Below are positions 59,259 through 64,000 of a stretch of 64,000 nucleotides of DNA, piece after piece; within the stretch, counting starts at the first letter, position 1, and each line of letters opens with the position of its first letter. This DNA is from Streptomyces mirabilis (GTDB lineage: Bacteria; Actinomycetota; Actinomycetes; Streptomycetales; Streptomycetaceae). Both the position numbers and the translations under genes were made by a program. Location: assembly GCF_018310535.1 (NCBI RefSeq), contig NZ_CP074102.1, positions 2,542,001 to 2,606,000 of the forward strand. Direction: 5' to 3'. Below the pieces are notes generated by a model. The model searched no databases. It was not told the origin of the DNA and was given only the letters and a program-made list of their open reading frames with translations.

Positions 59259-60347
59259 GTGTCAGGAAGGCTTGTACGTCTGGCTTGTACGGCCGCGATG
59301 GCGTCGGGGGTGCTGCTGGCCTCCGCGCCGGCGGTGGTGTCCGCGCCGGACCCCGGGGCTGAAAAGCGATCCGTGACTAGGCTGCTGACGGATCTTCAGC
59401 AGCTCTACCAGGACGCAGAGCGCGCCACCGAGACGTACAACGCCACCGCTGAGAAGCTGAAGAAACAGAAGGCCGAGGTCGCCCGCCTAGACGGGAACCT
59501 CGCCAAGGCCCGCCTCTCGCTGCACGACAGCCGCATGGCGGCGGGGCGGCTCGCCCGGCAGCAGTACCAGAACAGCGGCGAGATCTCGTCGTACGTACGG
59601 CTGCTGCTCGCCCGTGATCCGCAGCACGCCCTGGACGAGGGGCATGTGATCGGGCAGCTGGCGCACGAGCGGATCGAGACCGTCGACCGGCTGCAGGGAA
59701 CGGAGCGCAGGACCGACGGTCTTGCGCGGAAGGCGCGCAAGGCGCTCGACGGTCAACTCGCTCTCGCCGAAAGGCAGAAGAAGGAGCGCGACGAGGTGCG
59801 GGGGCGGCTCAAGGACGTCGAGGTGCTGCTCGCCTCGCTCAGCTCCGGTCAGCTCGCCGAGCTCGCCCGGCTGGAGAAGTCGGGAGTCACCGAGGCGCAG
59901 CGGAAGTTCGTGGCGTCAGGGGCGCTCAGCAGTGCGCGGCCGCCCACGCGGGAGGGCGAGAAGGCGGTGCGGTACGCCGTGGAGCAGATCGGGAAGCCGT
60001 ACGTGTGGGGGGCCGAGGGTCCCGGGGCGTACGACTGCTCGGGGCTCACTTCGCAGGCCTGGGGGCACGCCGGGCGGCCCATCCCCCGGACCAGCCAGGA
60101 ACAATGGGCCCGGTTGCCCCACATTCCGCTGAGCGAGCTCCGCCCCGGGGATCTGGTGATCTACTTCCCCGAGGCCACCCATGTCGCCCTGTACCTGGGG
60201 GACGGCCTGGTCGTGCAGGCCCCGAGACCGGGAACCGACGTCAAGGTCTCCCCCATCGCCGCCAACCCGCTGCTCGGAGCCGTCCGCCCGGACCCGGACG
60301 GACAGCTCCTGCGGCACTACACACCGCCGAGGCTCGCATCCCGTTAG
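59259..60347 (+). CDS. Secreted NlpC/P60 peptidoglycan endopeptidase (RipA/CwlO-like)
   Basis: 362 residues. The signal peptide ends near residue 30 (CTAAMASGVLLASAPAVVSA). Residues 35-215 form a long coiled coil (ERATETYNATAEKLKKQKAE, ARKALDGQLALAERQKKERD). The NlpC/P60 domain (about 235-345) has catalytic C260 (AYDCSGLTSQAW) and H308 (ATHVALYLG). It cleaves D-Glu-diaminopimelate stem-peptide bonds during growth or division. GTG 59259 follows GGAGGTGA at good spacing. Confidence 0.94.
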   Translation: MSGRLVRLACTAAMASGVLLASAPAVVSAPDPGAEKRSVTRLLTDLQQLYQDAERATETYNATAEKLKKQKAEVARLDGNLAKARLSLHDSRMAAGRLARQQYQNSGEISSYVRLLLARDPQHALDEGHVIGQLAHERIETVDRLQGTERRTDGLARKARKALDGQLALAERQKKERDEVRGRLKDVEVLLASLSSGQLAELARLEKSGVTEAQRKFVASGALSSARPPTREGEKAVRYAVEQIGKPYVWGAEGPGAYDCSGLTSQAWGHAGRPIPRTSQEQWARLPHIPLSELRPGDLVIYFPEATHVALYLGDGLVVQAPRPGTDVKVSPIAANPLLGAVRPDPDGQLLRHYTPPRLASR

Positions 60348-60400
60348 GGGCGCGCCCCCGAGGGGCGCGGGGAACTGCGCGACCAGCCACGGACTCCCCG
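60348..60400. repeat. Dispersed Streptomyces intergenic repeat
   Basis: Contains GGGGCGCGCCCCCGAGGGGCG hairpin-like sequence (20 of 21 bases self-complementary by eye) and GCGCGGGGAACTGCGCGACC at 60365-60384, identical to 45555-45574. It lies between convergent genes and likely acts as a terminator. Confidence 0.72.
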
Positions 60401-60417
60401 CACCCGGAAGGACAGGC

Positions 60418-61671
60418 TCAGGCCCCCGTCACGGAAGCCAGATACGCCTCTGTCTTCTCCGGCTCATAGAAGAAGTTCTCGAAGTCCGCCGGGTCGTTGA
60501 ACCCGTTGGCGAAACGATGCGCCACCGCCGGAATCTGCCCCCCGGCCCCGATCAGGTTGAGGACGTGCTCCGGCGGCACGCCCAGCATGGCGTTCGTCCA
60601 CTTCGTCACGTGCTGGGCCGTGTCCCAGTACCGGTCGAACGCGGACCGCATCCACGCCTCGTCGAACTCCTTGTCCTCGTGTTCGAGGATCGCGCCGAGG
60701 TACGCCGCCGCGCACTTGGAGGCGGAGTTGGAGCCCTGGCCGGTGATCGGGTCGTTGGCGACGACCACGTCGGCGACGCCCAGGACCAGGCCGCCGCCCG
60801 GGAGGCGGCCGATCGGGTTGCGGACGGTGGGCGCGTAGCGTCCGGACAGCGTTCCGTTCGCGTCGGTGAGTTCGACCTTGGTGGCCCGGGCGTACTCCCA
60901 CGGCACGAACTTCTCCATGAGTTCCAGGGTCAGGGAGAGATGTTCGGCGGGGTCCTTGATGCCGTTGAAGGCGTCGACCGGGCCACCGGGTATGCCCTCC
61001 CAGAAGAGGATGTCCGCGCGACCGGAGGTGGTGAGGGTCGGCATGACGAAGAGTTCACCGACGCCGGGGACCAGGTTGCAGCGCACCGCGTCGTAGTCGG
61101 GGTGCTCGGGGCGCGGGCCCAGACCGTGGACGTAGGCGACCGCGAGGGCGCGCTGCGGCTCCGCGTACGGAGAACGGGCCGCGTCCCGGCCGAACATGGA
61201 GACCAGCTCGCCCTTGCCGGCCGACACCAGGACCAGGTCGTACGTACGGGCGAAGTAGTCCAGGTCGGAGACCGCGGCACCGTGGATGACCAGCTGGCCG
61301 CCGCGCTGGGCGAAGGTCTCCATCCAGCCGGCCATCTTCACCCGCTGGTCGACCGACTGCGCGTAGCCGTCGAGGCGGCCCACCCAGTCGATCGCCCGCT
61401 GGGTCGGACCGGGGTCGTGCGAGCCGGGGGCGGCGACCGAGACGCCGAGTCCTTCGATCTTCGGGGCCTGGGACTCCCAGAAGTTCAGCTGGAGATCGCG
61501 CTCGTGCTGGAGTGCCGTGTGGAACATGCACTGCGTCGACATGACGCGCCCGGTGCGGATCTCGTCCGCCGTCCGGTTCGACATCAGGGTGACCTCGTAC
61601 CCGTGCGACTGGAGGCCGAGGGCAAGCTGGAGTCCGGACTGACCGGCTCCGACGACGAGTATCTTCCGCAT
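60418..61671 (-). CDS. Styrene-monooxygenase-like FAD-dependent oxygenase
   Basis: 417 residues. The N-terminal dinucleotide-binding motif is RKILVVGAGQSGLQLALGLQ, followed by the StyA-type strand VTLMSNRTADEIRTGRVMST and QCMFHTALQHERDL. A late FAD motif is GVADVVVANDPITGQGSNSA. StyA enzymes epoxidise alkenes using reduced FAD from a separate reductase; no reductase is adjacent. In actinobacteria such proteins often follow a conservon, as here, 24 bp after cvnD and in the same direction. ATG 61671. The physiological substrate is unknown. Confidence 0.88.
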   Translation of the reverse strand: MRKILVVGAGQSGLQLALGLQSHGYEVTLMSNRTADEIRTGRVMSTQCMFHTALQHERDLQLNFWESQAPKIEGLGVSVAAPGSHDPGPTQRAIDWVGRLDGYAQSVDQRVKMAGWMETFAQRGGQLVIHGAAVSDLDYFARTYDLVLVSAGKGELVSMFGRDAARSPYAEPQRALAVAYVHGLGPRPEHPDYDAVRCNLVPGVGELFVMPTLTTSGRADILFWEGIPGGPVDAFNGIKDPAEHLSLTLELMEKFVPWEYARATKVELTDANGTLSGRYAPTVRNPIGRLPGGGLVLGVADVVVANDPITGQGSNSASKCAAAYLGAILEHEDKEFDEAWMRSAFDRYWDTAQHVTKWTNAMLGVPPEHVLNLIGAGGQIPAVAHRFANGFNDPADFENFFYEPEKTEAYLASVTGA

Positions 61672-61695
61672 GCGCGTCCTAACTCCGTGTACGTC

Positions 61696-62370
61696 TTATT
61701 CGGGGCTCACGTCGAGCGCGTGCCCCACCAGCGCGAGCAGGGTCTCGACGACCGAGATCCGGCGCCTGGCATCCATGATCATGACAGGTATGTGTGAAGG
61801 CACCGTGAGGGCCTCGCGCACGTCGTCGGCGTCGAACCGCTCGCTGCCGTCGAAGTGGTTGACCGCGACGATGTACGGCAGTCCGCAGCTCTCGAAGTAG
61901 TCGAGCGCCGGGAAGCAGTCCTTGAGGCGGCGGGTGTCGGCGAGGACCACGGCGCCGATCGCGCCGCGCACCAGGTCGTCCCACATGAACCAGAACCGCT
62001 GCTGGCCCGGTGTGCCGAAGAGGTACAGGACCAGGTCGTCGTCGAGTGTGATGCGGCCGAAGTCCATGGCCACGGTCGTGGTCACTTTGTCCGGGGTGCC
62101 GGTGAGGTCGTCCGTCTCCTCGCTGGCCTGGGTCATCAGCGCCTCCGTCTGGAGGGGCGTGATCTCGGAGACCGCGGTCACCAGCGTGGTCTTGCCCACG
62201 CCGAAGCCGCCCGCCACCACGATCTTCGTCGCGATCGGGGCGCGGGTGCGGTCGGTCTGCCAGGCCTGGAGGTTCTCGTCGCACTCGGACAGCGGCACCG
62301 GGGCCAGAGGCATCGGGGCCGAGGCGGGAGAGGCCGTTCTCGGCGCGCCCTCAGAGACGACGGAGTCCAT
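61696..62370 (-). CDS. cvnD: Conservon Ras-like GTPase CvnD
   Basis: 224 residues. G1 is VVAGGFGVGKTTLVTA, G3 FGTPGQQRFWFMWDD and G4-like VAVNHFDG. An N-terminal 40-residue extension precedes the fold. CvnD is the small GTPase of the four-gene conservon that signals with a membrane kinase. ATG 62370 overlaps the cvnC end by 20 nt, confirming one operon. Confidence 0.94.
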   Translation of the reverse strand: MDSVVSEGAPRTASPASAPMPLAPVPLSECDENLQAWQTDRTRAPIATKIVVAGGFGVGKTTLVTAVSEITPLQTEALMTQASEETDDLTGTPDKVTTTVAMDFGRITLDDDLVLYLFGTPGQQRFWFMWDDLVRGAIGAVVLADTRRLKDCFPALDYFESCGLPYIVAVNHFDGSERFDADDVREALTVPSHIPVMIMDARRRISVVETLLALVGHALDVSPE

Positions 62371-62758
62371 TCAGCACCCTTTCCAGCAGAGCGCGGTCCG
62401 GCTGTCCCGGGCCGTGACCTGTTCCGTACACACGGATCTTTCCCTGGTCCGCCAGGTCGCTCAGGAGGACGCGGACCACGCCCAGCGGCATCCTGAGCAG
62501 GGCGGCGATCTCGGCCACCGTACGCATCCGGCGGCAGAGTTCGACGATGGCCTGCATCTCGGGCATCACCCGGGTCGCGAGGGAGCCGTTGGTCAGCTCC
62601 TTGCGCTCCTCGGGGGCCTCGAGCGCCGCCACGAACGTCTCGACCAGCAGCACGTGCCCGAAGCGGGTACGGCCGCCGGTGAGCGAGTACGGGCGTACGC
62701 GGGCCGGTTTGCGGTCCCCGCCACGTATGGGGAGCTTGGGCGCGGAGGAAGAACTCAC
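62351..62758 (-). CDS. cvnC: Conservon DUF742 protein CvnC
   Basis: 135 residues of the DUF742 family: RVRPYSLTGGRTRF, MQAIVELCRRMRTVAEIAAL, PLGVVRVLLSDLADQGKIRV, a winged-helix-like fold. GTG 62758 overlaps the cvnB stop (GTGA). It links the roadblock protein and GTPase in the conservon complex. Confidence 0.94.
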   Translation of the reverse strand: MSSSSAPKLPIRGGDRKPARVRPYSLTGGRTRFGHVLLVETFVAALEAPEERKELTNGSLATRVMPEMQAIVELCRRMRTVAEIAALLRMPLGVVRVLLSDLADQGKIRVYGTGHGPGQPDRALLERVLNGLRRL

Positions 62759-63258
62759 TGGGGACTCCCCGTCGGCTTGGCTTCGAGTGACTGGCGTAGC
62801 TCGCTGCGGAGTTCGGGCGTCAGGACGTGTCCGGCACGGCCGACGAAGAGCGCCATGTGGTACGCCACCACGCTCATGTCGCAGTCCGGGGCGCCGTGCA
62901 CCCCGAGCAGCGAGCCGTCGCTGATCGACATGACGAAGAGGCTGCCCTCGTCCATCGCGACCATCGTCTGTTTCACTCCGCCCGCGTCCATCAGCTTGGC
63001 GGCACCGATGGTGAGGCTGCCGATGCCGGAGACGATGGTGGCGAGGTCGGCGGAGGATCCCTTGGGGCCGGTGGGACGCGCCTCCGCCCCGGTGCGGGCC
63101 TCCGCGTTCCTCCCGGGGTCGGAGGACAGCAGCAGCAGACCGTCGGAGGAGACGACCGCGACCGATTGGAGGCCCGGCACCTCCTCGACGAGGTTCGTCA
63201 GCAGCCAGTGCAGATTGCGGGCTTCACTGCTCAGGCCGAAGGTACTGGGCGCGGTCAA
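62755..63258 (-). CDS. cvnB: Conservon roadblock/LC7 protein CvnB
   Basis: 167 residues. Roadblock/LC7 domain: LHWLLTNLVEEVPGLQSVAV, VSSDGLLLLSSD, IGAAKLMDAGGVKQTMVAMD. It likely acts as the CvnD GTPase regulator or scaffold. TTG 63258 overlaps the cvnA stop by 4 nt (TTGA). It has an inserted Ala/Gly-rich loop near residue 50-68, longer than usual. Confidence 0.93.
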   Translation of the reverse strand: MTAPSTFGLSSEARNLHWLLTNLVEEVPGLQSVAVVSSDGLLLLSSDPGRNAEARTGAEARPTGPKGSSADLATIVSGIGSLTIGAAKLMDAGGVKQTMVAMDEGSLFVMSISDGSLLGVHGAPDCDMSVVAYHMALFVGRAGHVLTPELRSELRQSLEAKPTGSPQ

Positions 63259-64000
63259 CTGCTTGCCTCCTCGACTGTGCCCCCCGATGCGTCTACTGCG
63301 TCCTGCTGTCGCACCGCGTCCTGCGCTTGGTCCGGCGCGGTGTTTTGTGCGGGGTGGTGCGGGGTGGGCGTCTGGGCCGTCTGTTCGGCGATCTCGGCCT
63401 CCACGTCGCGACGGCCCTCCGTCGCGCCCCGGTGGAAGCCGCCGAGCCTGCGCCGCAGCGCCTCGGCGTCCACACCGCCGACGCGTGGCCGGGGAACCGG
63501 TGCGGGCGCCGAGATCTTCGGCGTCCGCTTGGGCAGTCCCTTGTCGGTGACCCGCTCCGGCTCCTCGTCCGACACCCGTTCATGGGAGTCGGGACCGATG
63601 GCGTAGGGGTCGGGAGTGCCGACGTAGGGGTCGGTGGTGGCCTGCGTGGGGAGGGCGACGTCCGGGGCGGGGGCCGGCCCGGACGCTGCGGGCTCGTCCG
63701 CCAGGGCACCCACCGGCTCGTCCGGCGGAACCAGCGGTGCCAGCAGCTCCATGGTGGTCTCGGAGAGCGTCGGCTCGGGGGCGTATGCCGCCTCCTGCGC
63801 GGCGGCGTCCGCCCGTACGGCCTCCTGCGCGGCGGCGATCAGCGGGTCCTCGTCACCGGCGGGAGCGGTGGGAACGACGGGGCTCGCCTGGTCCCGTGCC
63901 GTGAGGGCCGAACGGCCGCGCAGCACGTTCGAGTTGGCCTCCGCGTCGGCGCCCGGGAGGACGACCGAGGGGGCGGCACCGGCCACCGGGGAGGCCGAGG
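63255..64000 (-). CDS. cvnA: Conservon sensor kinase CvnA, C-terminal tail only (partial)
   Basis: Only about 248 C-terminal residues lie inside the window; the gene enters from the right edge. What is visible is a low-complexity tail rich in Ala, Pro, Asp and Glu (EAVRADAAAQEAAYAPEPTL, ALPTQATTDPYVGTPDPYAI), with a short conserved-looking patch DAEALRRRLGGFHRGATEG near the end. The kinase domain is outside the window, so the identity rests on the cvnBCD neighbours and on this patch, which recurs in CvnA proteins. Confidence 0.82.
   Translation of the reverse strand, partial: SASPVAGAAPSVVLPGADAEANSNVLRGRSALTARDQASPVVPTAPAGDEDPLIAAAQEAVRADAAAQEAAYAPEPTLSETTMELLAPLVPPDEPVGALADEPAASGPAPAPDVALPTQATTDPYVGTPDPYAIGPDSHERVSDEEPERVTDKGLPKRTPKISAPAPVPRPRVGGVDAEALRRRLGGFHRGATEGRRDVEAEIAEQTAQTPTPHHPAQNTAPDQAQDAVRQQDAVDASGGTVEEASS

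Overview
The window is high-GC actinobacterial chromosome, almost certainly Streptomyces. Supporting signs are GTG/TTG starts, overlapping stop/start codons, a pSAM2-type integrative conjugative element, a DUF742/roadblock/Ras-like conservon, Ku/LigD repair genes, and dispersed intergenic repeats with GGGGAACTGCGCGACC cores. The order lysA - nrtL - response regulator - tRNA-Arg on the left, and Ku/LigD - rodA/pbp - conservon on the right, looks like core Streptomyces chromosome interrupted by acquired DNA.

Layout. 0.1-4.0 kb: lysA, an ArgS-related gene broken inside a 30-bp tandem repeat, and a single-domain response regulator. 4.0-18.3 kb: a tRNA-Arg(CCG) carrying an integrated AICE of about 14 kb. 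Its backbone is int-xis-rep, spd genes, an FtsK-like tra gene, a GntR repressor with five candidate operator regions, a Pif-like Nudix gene and a small downstream operon. The cargo is a 1063-aa STAND ATPase with an N-terminal nuclease-like domain and C-terminal TPR-like helices, in clearly lower-GC DNA; it is the best antiphage-defence candidate here. 18.3-23.5 kb: an accretion zone with two more copies of the tRNA-derived att core, transposase scraps, a broken TPR gene, a decayed integrase, and two small secreted cysteine proteins.

23.5-31.3 kb: exported enzymes (GH16 beta-glucanase with ricin-type lectin domain, CAP-domain protein, M1 peptidase, peptidoglycan amidase) plus a patatin-like lipase. 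31.9-41.2 kb: a five-gene cluster that pairs 2,3-diaminopropionate synthesis (SbnA/SbnB) with a SyrP-like hydroxylase, a C(partial)-A-T-TE NRPS, and a membrane protein with a carrier domain, transmembrane segments and three left-handed beta-helix domains, resembling the C-terminal part of poly-epsilon-lysine-synthetase-type enzymes. This is the strongest candidate for an undescribed biosynthetic system in the window. A ketoacyl synthase with an unusual 170-aa N-terminal extension follows.

43.3-64 kb: mostly core functions. These are the NHEJ genes Ku and LigD polymerase (divergent), a NERD protein, a CX5R phosphatase, a lipoprotein with a sensor kinase lacking its regulator, RodA/FtsW with a class B PBP, a permease with its TIGR03943-type partner, an ADP-ribosylglycohydrolase, two divergent ferritin-like diiron proteins followed by a TetR regulator, an NlpC/P60 hydrolase, a styrene-monooxygenase-like flavoprotein, and a cvnABCD conservon whose sensor kinase runs off the right edge.

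All assignments come from reading motifs and gene context; no database search was run. Residue numbers refer to the start codon chosen for each entry.
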